NCBI GenBank assembly: GCA_945787265.1
Contig: CALZHS010000164.1
Coordinates: 1 to 5,129 of the forward strand
Length of the DNA: 5,129 nucleotides
DNA from: an uncultured Gammaproteobacteria bacterium
GTDB lineage: Bacteria; Pseudomonadota; Gammaproteobacteria; GCA-001735895
Direction of reading: 5' to 3'
Position numbers and translations under genes: made by a program. The notes below the pieces were generated by a model. That model made no database searches and had not been told where the DNA came from. It worked only from the letters and a program-made list of their open reading frames with translations. Each line of letters opens with the position of its first letter. Within the stretch, counting starts at the first letter, position 1. Of this stretch, positions 1 through 5,129 are shown one piece after another.

Positions 1-1
1 G

Positions 2-1339
2 ATGCTCGAACAGCTAAACCAGTATATCTGGAGCTATAACGCCTGCGACGCCAGCGGGGTACGCTCGCCATGGCGACATTTGCTGCAAATACTGACGATG
101 GTCGGGCGCGACCTGAAGGATGGCATGATTACGCTGCGCGCGATGAGCCTGGTCTACACCACGCTGTTAGCCATGGTGCCCCTGCTTGCCGTCAGTATCT
201 CGGTACTGAAAGGATTCGGGGTCCACGACCAGCTGGAACCGACACTGGTGCGCCTGCTGGCGCCACTCGGCGAGCAAAGCATTGAGATCAGCGCCCGAAT
301 CGTCGGTTTTGTTGACAATATGAAAATCGGCGTGCTCGGCGCGGTGGGCGTGGGATTGCTGATCTATACGTCTATCTCCCTGATTCAAAAAATCGAATCG
401 GCGTTTAACTACACCTGGCGGTTGCAGCAGGGTCGCAGTCTGGTTCAGCGTTTCAGCGACTACCTCAGTGTCATCATGGTAGGCCCGGTTCTGATATTTT
501 CGGCGGTCGGTATTACCGCTTCGCTCGGCAGCCACCAGATTGTTGAATACCTCAACACGCTACCCTACATGAATGACCTGCTGCGACTGTTTGGAAAACT
601 GTTGCCCTACGTACTGGCCATCGCCGCGTTTACCTTTGTTTACCTGCTGGTGCCGAACACCCGCGTAAAATTCGGCTCGGCACTCTACGGTGCCGTAATC
701 GCCGGGGTCCTCTGGCAAACGTCCGGTATTCTTTTCGCTTCGTTTGTTAGTGGCTCTACCAGTTACACTGCGATCTATTCCGGCTTCGCTATCCTGTTAA
801 TTTTTATGATCTGGCTTTACCTGAGCTGGATCATTTTACTGATCGGGGCCAGTATCTCGTTTTATCATCAGAACCCTGAACAGCTGCAGCAAAAACGAAT
901 CGATTTTCATCTGAGTGGCCGTTTACGTGAACAATTGGCGCTGCAGGCGATGGTAAACATAGCCCGCGCGTATGATCAGCGATCCGCACTAGTCCCCAGT
1001 CTTGAAAATCTTGCCAGTTACCAGCGGGTGCCGGAAGCGGCGCTCAAGCGAATGCTGGATGCCTTGCAACACGATGGCCTGGTCCAGCGGTCAGCACAGG
1101 ATCCACCGTTATATCTGCCGGGGTCCTCGTTGCGGCAAATCAAGCTTGCCGATATTGTGCAAAGTGCCCGTAAAGCCGAAGATAATGGTCACAACAATAT
1201 CTGCCGAAGCGATGCAGAGGTTTCAAACTACCTGGGAGGGCTCGAACAGGCGCTCGATTCGCACATGGGAGAGGAGTCGCTGGCTCAGTTTATACAAAGT
1301 TTTGAGGATGAATCCCGGCATGAAGATAGTCTCGTTTAA
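2..1339 (+). CDS. YihY/BrkB family inner-membrane protein with C-terminal winged-helix-like extension
   Basis: This 445-residue protein belongs to the YihY/BrkB (UPF0761) family of polytopic inner-membrane proteins. Members were long called 'ribonuclease BN', but that activity belongs to the RNase Z-like protein ElaC; the true function is unsettled. I see six hydrophobic segments, at about residues 45-69, 109-129, 153-175, 198-218, 227-249 and 259-286. Family hallmarks are present: AMSLVYTTLLAMVPLLA in the first segment, VPNTRVKFGSALYGA before the fifth, and SYTAIYSGFA followed by IWLYLSW near the end. E. coli YihY is about 290 residues, so residues about 300-445 are an extension. Residues 310-375 have the helix pattern of a winged-helix domain (LENLASYQRVPEAALKRMLD, then a short hairpin), and the tail is acidic. 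The ATG is the second base of the window, so its Shine-Dalgarno cannot be seen and a start further upstream is possible. The 3' end overlaps xthA by 20 bases, suggesting co-transcription. Confidence 0.9.
   Translation: MLEQLNQYIWSYNACDASGVRSPWRHLLQILTMVGRDLKDGMITLRAMSLVYTTLLAMVPLLAVSISVLKGFGVHDQLEPTLVRLLAPLGEQSIEISARIVGFVDNMKIGVLGAVGVGLLIYTSISLIQKIESAFNYTWRLQQGRSLVQRFSDYLSVIMVGPVLIFSAVGITASLGSHQIVEYLNTLPYMNDLLRLFGKLLPYVLAIAAFTFVYLLVPNTRVKFGSALYGAVIAGVLWQTSGILFASFVSGSTSYTAIYSGFAILLIFMIWLYLSWIILLIGASISFYHQNPEQLQQKRIDFHLSGRLREQLALQAMVNIARAYDQRSALVPSLENLASYQRVPEAALKRMLDALQHDGLVQRSAQDPPLYLPGSSLRQIKLADIVQSARKAEDNGHNNICRSDAEVSNYLGGLEQALDSHMGEESLAQFIQSFEDESRHEDSLV
1304..1308 (+). promoter_or_regulatory. 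Probable Shine-Dalgarno for xthA, inside the upstream gene
   Basis: GAGGA lies within the last codons of the YihY-like gene, 11 bases before the ATG at 1320. The spacing is a little long. A second in-frame ATG at 1308 overlaps this motif and would have no ribosome site of its own. Together with the homology of the MKIVSFNVNSLR N-terminus, this favours the start at 1320. Confidence 0.5.
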
Positions 1340-2144
1340 CGTTAACAGCCTGCGCCAGCGCCTGCATCAGTTGCAGAGCGTGATCGACAAGCATGCGCCG
1401 GAATTTATCGGTCTGCAGGAAACCAAGGTGCAGGATCACGAATTTCCGATGGATGCGATCACCGCGATGGGCTACCAGGTTATCTATGCCGGGCAGAAAA
1501 CCCACTACGGGGTTGCGTTAATGTCGCGCCTTCCCTGCAACCACGCCTGCTACGGTTTCCCGGGAGATCCGGGGGATGCACAAAAACGATTTATCGGCGG
1601 CGAATTCGAAATGAATGGAGACGCGATACTGGTTTACAACGGATATTTTCCGCAGGGCGAGAGTCGTGATCACCCGGTCAAGTTTCCGGCAAAGCAGCGC
1701 TTTTACCGTGACCTGACTGATTTTCTGGGTACCTACAACATGTCACAAACGAAATTGATTCTAATGGGCGACTACAATATAGCGCCGCAGGATAGCGATA
1801 TCGGTATTGGCGAAGACAATGCAAGGCGCTGGCTGAAAACAGGCAAAACCAGCTTTCTGCCCGAGGAACGCGAGTGGTTTCAGCGCCTCGAGTCACTGGG
1901 CTTACATGATGGCTTTCGCTTGTGTCATGCAGGGGCCGATGATCGTTTCAGCTGGTTCGATTATCGCAGTCGTGGGTTCGAGCGGGAGCCAAAGCGCGGT
2001 CTGCGCATCGATCATTTGCTGGTTTCGGAACAACTCAGGTCGTCCGTGGTCGATGCCGGGATAGACTACGATATCCGGGGCATGGACAAGCCTTCGGACC
2101 ATGCACCTGCCTGGATCGAACTAAACCTCGCTGTCGGCGTCTGA
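1320..2144 (+). CDS. xthA: Exonuclease III (AP endonuclease, class II)
   Basis: XthA is the main class II AP endonuclease of base-excision repair. It cuts DNA 5' of abasic sites, removes 3' blocking groups and degrades 3' ends of duplex DNA, using Mg2+ in the cytoplasm. The protein is 274 residues (E. coli 268). It reads as a full exonuclease/endonuclease/phosphatase fold: N7 in the opening SFNVNSLR, metal ligand E34 in LQETK, Y109, catalytic D151 and N153 in MGDYNIAP, D231 in GLRIDHLL, and the D260-H261 pair in KPSDHAPAW. The stretches DIGIGEDNARRWLKTGK and DRFSWFDYRSRGF are diagnostic of true ExoIII rather than other AP endonucleases. The reading frame is open upstream to 1002, but the 106 extra residues are antisense-like sequence from the overlapping gene, so I start at 1320. 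The 20-base overlap with the YihY-like gene suggests one transcript with translational coupling. All active-site residues are intact. Confidence 0.97.
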   Translation: MKIVSFNVNSLRQRLHQLQSVIDKHAPEFIGLQETKVQDHEFPMDAITAMGYQVIYAGQKTHYGVALMSRLPCNHACYGFPGDPGDAQKRFIGGEFEMNGDAILVYNGYFPQGESRDHPVKFPAKQRFYRDLTDFLGTYNMSQTKLILMGDYNIAPQDSDIGIGEDNARRWLKTGKTSFLPEEREWFQRLESLGLHDGFRLCHAGADDRFSWFDYRSRGFEREPKRGLRIDHLLVSEQLRSSVVDAGIDYDIRGMDKPSDHAPAWIELNLAVGV

Positions 2145-2170
2145 CTGTACGCCGTTGTTATAACTAAATC

Positions 2171-2176
2171 AGGAGA
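2171..2176 (+). promoter_or_regulatory. Strong Shine-Dalgarno for msrA
   Basis: AGGAGA ends 5 bases before the ATG at 2182, a near-ideal match and spacing. It fixes the msrA start and shows that msrA is translated independently even if it is carried on the xthA transcript. Confidence 0.85.
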
Positions 2177-2181
2177 CCCAC

Positions 2182-2805
2182 ATGTTTGGCAGACCAACCA
2201 CCATCCCCTCGGCAGAGCAGGCCCTGCCCGGGCGCAACGAAGTCATGCAATTTGATCCGATCCATGTCGTTCTTGAAACCTCGATGGTGGAACCGTTCCC
2301 GGAAGATTGTGAACAGGTCATATTAGGGCTGGGTTGTTTCTGGGGCGCCGAACGCAAGTTCTGGAATCTTCCCGGGGTATATACCACGGCGGTCGGCTAT
2401 GCCGCGGGCCATACCCCGAACCCGACCTACCAGGAAGTCTGTACCGGCATGACCGGGCATAACGAGGTGGTGCTGGTGGTTTATTATCCCGCGCAAATCG
2501 ACTTTGCCAGCCTGTTGAAGACTTTCTGGGAGTCGCATGACCCGACCCAGGGAATGCGACAGGGCAACGACATGGGAACCCAGTATCGTTCAGGCATTTA
2601 CTATCTTCATGACGGCCAGCGCGAGACGGCACAGCAAAGCCTCGAGCAATATCAGCAAAAACTTCGCGCCGCGGGTCACGCGGCGATAACCACTGAAATA
2701 CTGCCGGCTGGCCCATTCTATTATGCGGAGGAATATCATCAGCAGTATCTCGAAAAGAATCCGGCCGGCTACTGTGGGCTCGGTGGGACTGGTGTTTCCT
2801 GCTAG
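2182..2805 (+). CDS. msrA: Peptide-methionine (S)-S-oxide reductase MsrA
   Basis: MsrA reduces the S-epimer of methionine sulfoxide in proteins and free methionine, with thioredoxin as usual electron donor; it is a cytoplasmic repair enzyme for oxidised protein. The protein is 207 residues, close to the 212 of E. coli MsrA, and carries the same long N-terminal arm (ALPGRN at 15-20). The catalytic cysteine is C52 in GCFWGAE, with F53 and W54 forming the methyl pocket. E95 in TGHNE, D130 in GNDMG and Y135 in TQYRS match the substrate-binding and proton-donor residues. The resolving cysteine is C198 in GYCGLGG, and the thioredoxin-recycling cysteine is probably C207, the very last residue; in E. 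coli this Cys is followed by a short tail. C87 matches a non-essential E. coli cysteine. It starts 37 bases after xthA with no terminator between, so the two are probably co-transcribed. There is no MsrB domain or fusion. Confidence 0.97.
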   Translation: MFGRPTTIPSAEQALPGRNEVMQFDPIHVVLETSMVEPFPEDCEQVILGLGCFWGAERKFWNLPGVYTTAVGYAAGHTPNPTYQEVCTGMTGHNEVVLVVYYPAQIDFASLLKTFWESHDPTQGMRQGNDMGTQYRSGIYYLHDGQRETAQQSLEQYQQKLRAAGHAAITTEILPAGPFYYAEEYHQQYLEKNPAGYCGLGGTGVSC

Positions 2806-2837
2806 AAGTTTATTTAAAAAGATCGCCCAACCACAGG

Positions 2838-2851
2838 ATAATTATAATTAT
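2838..2851. repeat. Perfect 14-base AT palindrome
   Basis: The sequence ATAATTATAATTAT equals its own reverse complement. It sits 33 bases after the msrA stop codon in the AT-rich part of the spacer. AT-only palindromes arise easily by chance, so a function as an operator is possible but unproven. Confidence 0.4.
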
Positions 2852-2864
2852 TGAACTATTATAA
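2842..2864. repeat. Inverted repeat TTATAAT - 9 bases - ATTATAA
   Basis: Two 7-base arms (2842-2848 and 2858-2864) are exact reverse complements separated by nine bases. The half-site spacing of about 16 bases, centre to centre, is within the range used by dimeric repressors, though it is not an exact number of helical turns. It overlaps the 14-base palindrome and the candidate -10 box, so binding here could block a promoter. Low sequence complexity weakens the case. Confidence 0.35.
2843..2848 (+). promoter_or_regulatory. Candidate -10 promoter element
   Basis: TATAAT is a perfect consensus -10 hexamer. No TTGACA-like -35 element is visible 16-18 bases upstream (the position reads AGATCG). 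It is therefore either an activator-dependent promoter or a chance match in AT-rich DNA. If real, it would drive the small ORF and/or the cyclic-di-GMP gene with a leader of about 260 bases. Confidence 0.25.
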
Positions 2865-2897
2865 CTAGATCTAATTCCAGCTAACCTGGCTCTTGCT

Positions 2898-3125
2898 ATG
2901 ACGAAAATAGACGTTTGCCGATCCCTGGCAGCGGGGTTGGCTGAAGGTTTGGCGGTGGCCTTTTTGATCTTGTTCCGGGCGCTGCCTGCTGCCGACAAAC
3001 TGTCCCGTCTTGAAGATCCCGAGTTGCAATCAAATGCAATTGCGATCGACTCTGAAACTTTAACCTGGTTTCAGGGTGGGCGCAGCGAATGGCAGGATAA
3101 GGATTGTCCGCCCCCGGTTGGATAG
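2898..3125 (+). CDS. Doubtful small ORF, 75 residues, possibly one membrane segment
   Basis: I do not recognise this protein. It would start at an ATG with no Shine-Dalgarno in front (the upstream bases read ACCTGGCTCTTGCT). It contains one hydrophobic stretch at about residues 12-30 (AAGLAEGLAVAFLILFRAL) followed by a polar, proline-ended tail with no known motif. Its stop at 3123-3125 overlaps the chosen TTG start of the next gene by eight bases, which would allow translational coupling; this is the main argument for it. Against it are the missing ribosome site, the hairpins and T-run inside it, and the lack of any recognisable family. It may be simply a random open frame in a leader region. 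Confidence 0.2.
   Translation: MTKIDVCRSLAAGLAEGLAVAFLILFRALPAADKLSRLEDPELQSNAIAIDSETLTWFQGGRSEWQDKDCPPPVG
2917..2965 (+). terminator. Weak candidate terminator: two hairpins then T-run
   Basis: A 9-bp stem with two G-U pairs forms from 2917-2925 and 2933-2941, with a seven-base loop. A second, weaker stem (2944-2949 with 2957-2962, including two G-U pairs) runs into TTTTT at 2961-2965. The second stem is poor, so this is at best a weak intrinsic terminator for the transcript ending with msrA. It may equally be a structured leader of the downstream gene. No better terminator is visible after the msrA stop codon. Confidence 0.22.
3024..3043. repeat. Tandem TGCAAT repeat with overlapping GCAATTGC palindrome
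   Basis: TGCAAT occurs at 3025-3030 and 3035-3040, exactly ten bases apart (one helical turn). The second copy is part of the perfect 8-base palindrome GCAATTGC (3036-3043), and TTGCA/TGCAA form an inverted pair (3024-3028, 3035-3039). It lies about 75-95 bases before the TTG start of the cyclic-di-GMP gene, a plausible place for an operator. It also lies inside the doubtful 75-codon ORF. Confidence 0.25.
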
Positions 3126-5129
3126 AATCTTGCTAGCGCGCATCTACAGCTTTAAATTCATCATCGGCTTCGCGCTGCTCTGGTTGGGAGCGCTTGCTTA
3201 TGGCCTGGCGATATACAGCACCCACGTGTATCGCGATCAGGCGATCGAGGCCCAGATTGAATCAATCCAGTCACTGCTCGAGCACGAAAGCAGTGAAGCC
3301 ATCCAGCAGCTTTACGATAACCAGGAAGCGTTTGCGCTTGAACTGCAAGCCGAGGCGCCGCTCAGAGAAGCGCTTGAGCGTGATGATACTGGCACGATGG
3401 AAGCCTGGTTAGCGGAAAATTACACCCGTTACCGGCTGACCAGGGGCGCATTCAGGCTTAAAGCCGTTATTGTGCGCGACCTGTCAGGGAATATTCTGGC
3501 GCAACGCAGCGATGATGGACAGAACGGTTATGCCGGTTGTCCCACGATGTTGCGGCCAATCGGCGGATCTTTAATCCCGCTGGTAACACCGCAATATTCA
3601 CTGTGCAACTTCGGCGATCAGCTTTTCAGTGAAGTGCTGGTGCCGGTCGGTAATCCGGAACCGTTGGCCTACCTGCATACCGTGGCTTATGCGATCGAGG
3701 GGCTGAAGCGAGTGGAGCGCAGCACCGGGGTGCCATTAAAAATAATCCACGGCAATGGCGAGAGCCTCTACCAATCGGAGCGCTGGGTCGACCTTGCAGC
3801 AGGCACCCATATATATCCGAGCTACAGGCTTTATGGCGATGATGCTTTTCTGGGCGCGACCATCAGCGCTGCGGTTGATCAGCAACCCATAATCGACCGA
3901 CTGAGTAAAACTGAAACCAGTTTTTTCTTCATAACCACGGTCGCGACCGTCTCGGCGCTGGTATTGGTGCTGATCCTGTTGAATCGCGCCTTTATGCCGA
4001 TGAACAAGTTACGTAACTCGGTCGGCGCCTTATTGACGGGCAAGTATGCCTCGATAAGCGAAGAAAAACTGCCAAGCGAACTAAAAGACCTGGTTGTCGC
4101 CTATAACGAAATGGTGGAGGGTCTCGAGATGGAGACCATCTCGCGGCGGCAAATCGAGGAAAAGCTGCGTTCGGAAAAAGACTTCATTTCCACGACGCTC
4201 GATTCCATTACCAATCCGGTCATCGTCATCGACTCCAGGGACCGCATTAAACTGGTTAATCCAAGTGCTGAAAAGCTGTTTGGCGACAAACAATCTGAAC
4301 TGATCGATACCTCGATTCACGAGGTACTGATCCTGTATGCGAATCGACAAACCACGCGCATCGTCGATCTGACTCAGCTACTGAGCCGCAAACTCTCGAT
4401 CAGCTCGATGTTTTTCTACGATCCCGATCGCAATATCGTGGAGCTGGAGTTTTCGGCGTCACCGATGATCGATATGGAGGCCGAGGACGTTGGTTACGTT
4501 ATTATTCTCAAGGATGTATCGGAGGACCGAAAGTTACGCCGCAAGCTTAACTACGAGGGCAGTCACGATCAGCTCACCGCGTTTCTCAATCGCACCGCAT
4601 TCGAACAAAAGTTTGAGGCCCTGGTAACCGAGGACAGTAATACCACCGTACAACATGTTCTCGCCTACCTGGATGTCGACCAGTTCAGGATCGTCAACGA
4701 AACCTGTGGCAGTGCGGCCGGCGATTTATTGTTGAAACAGATCAGCACCATGATTAAAAAGCATGTGCGCAAATCGGATATCGTGGCGCGTCTTAGTGGC
4801 GATGAATTCGGTATTATCATGCCCTTCTTCGAGATGGAGCGCGCACTGCAGACCATCCAGAAAATTATTATCGAGATACAGCATTCGGGTTTTATCTGGA
4901 ATGACCAGGAATACAAGGTAACTGCAAGTATCGGTGTCATGGCCTTTGGACGGATGAGTGATGAATACGCGGAGTCTTATTCGAAAGTCACAACCGCCTG
5001 TTTCCTGGCCAAGCAAAATGGCGGCAACCAGTACCACTTTATCGATGAAAACGATGAAAAGGTAATGGCGCAGCAGGTCTCGATGGAATGGGTCTCGGGC
5101 ATCATGGAGGGCTTTACCGAAGATCGCTT
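3118..5129 (+). CDS. Membrane-bound cyclic-di-GMP signalling protein (sensor-HAMP-PAS-GGDEF, probably -EAL), 3' end outside window
   Basis: Only the first 670 codons are present. Order, numbered from 3118: TM1 about 12-34; periplasmic sensor about 35-266, of no family I can name (possibly Cache-like); TM2 268-289; HAMP-like linker 290-340 (P294, then SELKDLVVAYNEMVEGL); PAS 352-470 (LDSITNPVIVIDSRDRI, VNPSAEKLFG); GGDEF 480-641. The GGDEF core has the metal ligand D519, N527 and D536, signature SGDEF at 560-564, and an I-site RKSD at 551-554, five residues before the signature as in feedback-inhibited cyclases. The usual His of GHxxGD is Ser532 and the usual Arg of AKxxGRN is Gly636. Residues 655-670 (MEWVSGIMEGFTEDR) match the linker leading into an EAL domain in GGDEF-EAL proteins, so phosphodiesterase activity is likely to follow. 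No ATG is available before codon 96, well past TM1. TTG at 3118, TTG at 3130 (GGA 7 bases upstream) and GTG at 3076 are candidate starts. It acts at the inner membrane, probably controlling biofilm or motility. Confidence 0.92.
   Translation, partial: MDRILLARIYSFKFIIGFALLWLGALAYGLAIYSTHVYRDQAIEAQIESIQSLLEHESSEAIQQLYDNQEAFALELQAEAPLREALERDDTGTMEAWLAENYTRYRLTRGAFRLKAVIVRDLSGNILAQRSDDGQNGYAGCPTMLRPIGGSLIPLVTPQYSLCNFGDQLFSEVLVPVGNPEPLAYLHTVAYAIEGLKRVERSTGVPLKIIHGNGESLYQSERWVDLAAGTHIYPSYRLYGDDAFLGATISAAVDQQPIIDRLSKTETSFFFITTVATVSALVLVLILLNRAFMPMNKLRNSVGALLTGKYASISEEKLPSELKDLVVAYNEMVEGLEMETISRRQIEEKLRSEKDFISTTLDSITNPVIVIDSRDRIKLVNPSAEKLFGDKQSELIDTSIHEVLILYANRQTTRIVDLTQLLSRKLSISSMFFYDPDRNIVELEFSASPMIDMEAEDVGYVIILKDVSEDRKLRRKLNYEGSHDQLTAFLNRTAFEQKFEALVTEDSNTTVQHVLAYLDVDQFRIVNETCGSAAGDLLLKQISTMIKKHVRKSDIVARLSGDEFGIIMPFFEMERALQTIQKIIIEIQHSGFIWNDQEYKVTASIGVMAFGRMSDEYAESYSKVTTACFLAKQNGGNQYHFIDENDEKVMAQQVSMEWVSGIMEGFTEDR

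Larger units (their letters stand above)
2806..3117. other. Intergenic spacer between msrA and the cyclic-di-GMP gene
   Basis: This is the only long stretch without a confident gene. The first 75 or so bases are sharply AT-rich compared with the flanking genes and hold a 14-base palindrome, a 7+7 inverted repeat and a TATAAT. The middle (about 2917-2965) can fold into two hairpins followed by five T. The last part holds tandem TGCAAT repeats near 3025-3040. A 75-codon ORF (2898-3125) spans most of it but lacks a ribosome-binding site. I read it as a regulatory spacer: end of one transcript and start of the next. Confidence 0.55.

Noticed and set aside
167..535. Minus-strand ORF of 122 codons opposite the YihY-like gene
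   Set aside because: Shadow of a coding frame that has the expected membrane helices and family motifs.
1002..1319. 106-residue N-terminal extension of the exonuclease III frame
   Set aside because: It overlaps the 3' third of the YihY-like gene in another frame, has no ExoIII homology, and the protein from 1320 starts exactly like known XthA.
2145..2181. Terminator or full promoter between xthA and msrA
   Set aside because: No GC-rich stem with a T-run, and the TATAAC at 2159-2164 has no -35-like partner (GGCGTC at the expected place).
2318..2716. Minus-strand ORF of 132 codons opposite msrA
   Set aside because: Arg/Pro-rich shadow of the well-supported msrA reading frame.
2927..2986. GGCAGCG / CGCTGCC inverted pair as a long-loop hairpin
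   Set aside because: The 7-base arms are separated by 46 bases and compete with the closer 9-bp stem at 2917-2941; little support for a specific structure.
2810..2998. Minus-strand ORF of 62 codons in the spacer
   Set aside because: Low-complexity poly-Ile stretch produced by the AT-rich palindrome region, no recognisable motif and no ribosome site that I can see.
4665..5037. Two minus-strand ORFs opposite the GGDEF domain
   Set aside because: They lie antisense to a continuous GGDEF domain with clear motifs and show no family signature.

Overview
This 5.1 kb window looks like chromosomal DNA from a gammaproteobacterium. Its exonuclease III and MsrA follow the E. coli proteins residue for residue through the active sites. 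The YihY/BrkB membrane protein and the GGDEF-type signalling protein are also styled as in free-living Gammaproteobacteria. GC content is moderate (judged by eye, a little over half). Genus cannot be assigned from the sequence alone. All supported genes lie on the + strand. I see no IS element, phage gene, tRNA, rRNA or CRISPR array.

Layout: (1) 2-1339, a YihY/BrkB-family inner-membrane protein with six membrane segments and a long soluble C-terminal extension that looks like a winged helix; its start is at the window edge. (2) 1320-2144, xthA (exonuclease III / AP endonuclease), overlapping the previous gene by 20 bases. (3) 2182-2805, msrA (peptide methionine sulfoxide reductase A), 37 bases downstream with a strong Shine-Dalgarno. 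(4) 2806-3117, a gap of about 310 bases: an AT-rich segment with palindromes and a possible -10 box, then hairpins and a T-run that may end the upstream transcript, with a doubtful 75-codon ORF across it. (5) 3118-5129, the first 670 codons of a membrane-bound cyclic-di-GMP signalling protein (TM - periplasmic sensor - TM - HAMP - PAS - GGDEF). It runs off the right edge exactly where an EAL domain would be expected to begin.

Genes 1-3 probably form one transcript. Its readable theme is oxidative damage repair: XthA for abasic and blocked 3' ends in DNA, MsrA for oxidised methionine in proteins. The role of the YihY-like protein is unknown. The cyclic-di-GMP gene is probably a separate unit, because an AT-rich spacer precedes it and it appears to start with TTG rather than ATG. 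Its most unusual traits are two lone cysteines in the predicted periplasmic sensor, and a GGDEF domain that keeps the signature and inhibitory site but has lost a conserved His and a conserved Arg. No clearly new system was found; the sensor protein and the spacer in front of it are the parts most worth following up.
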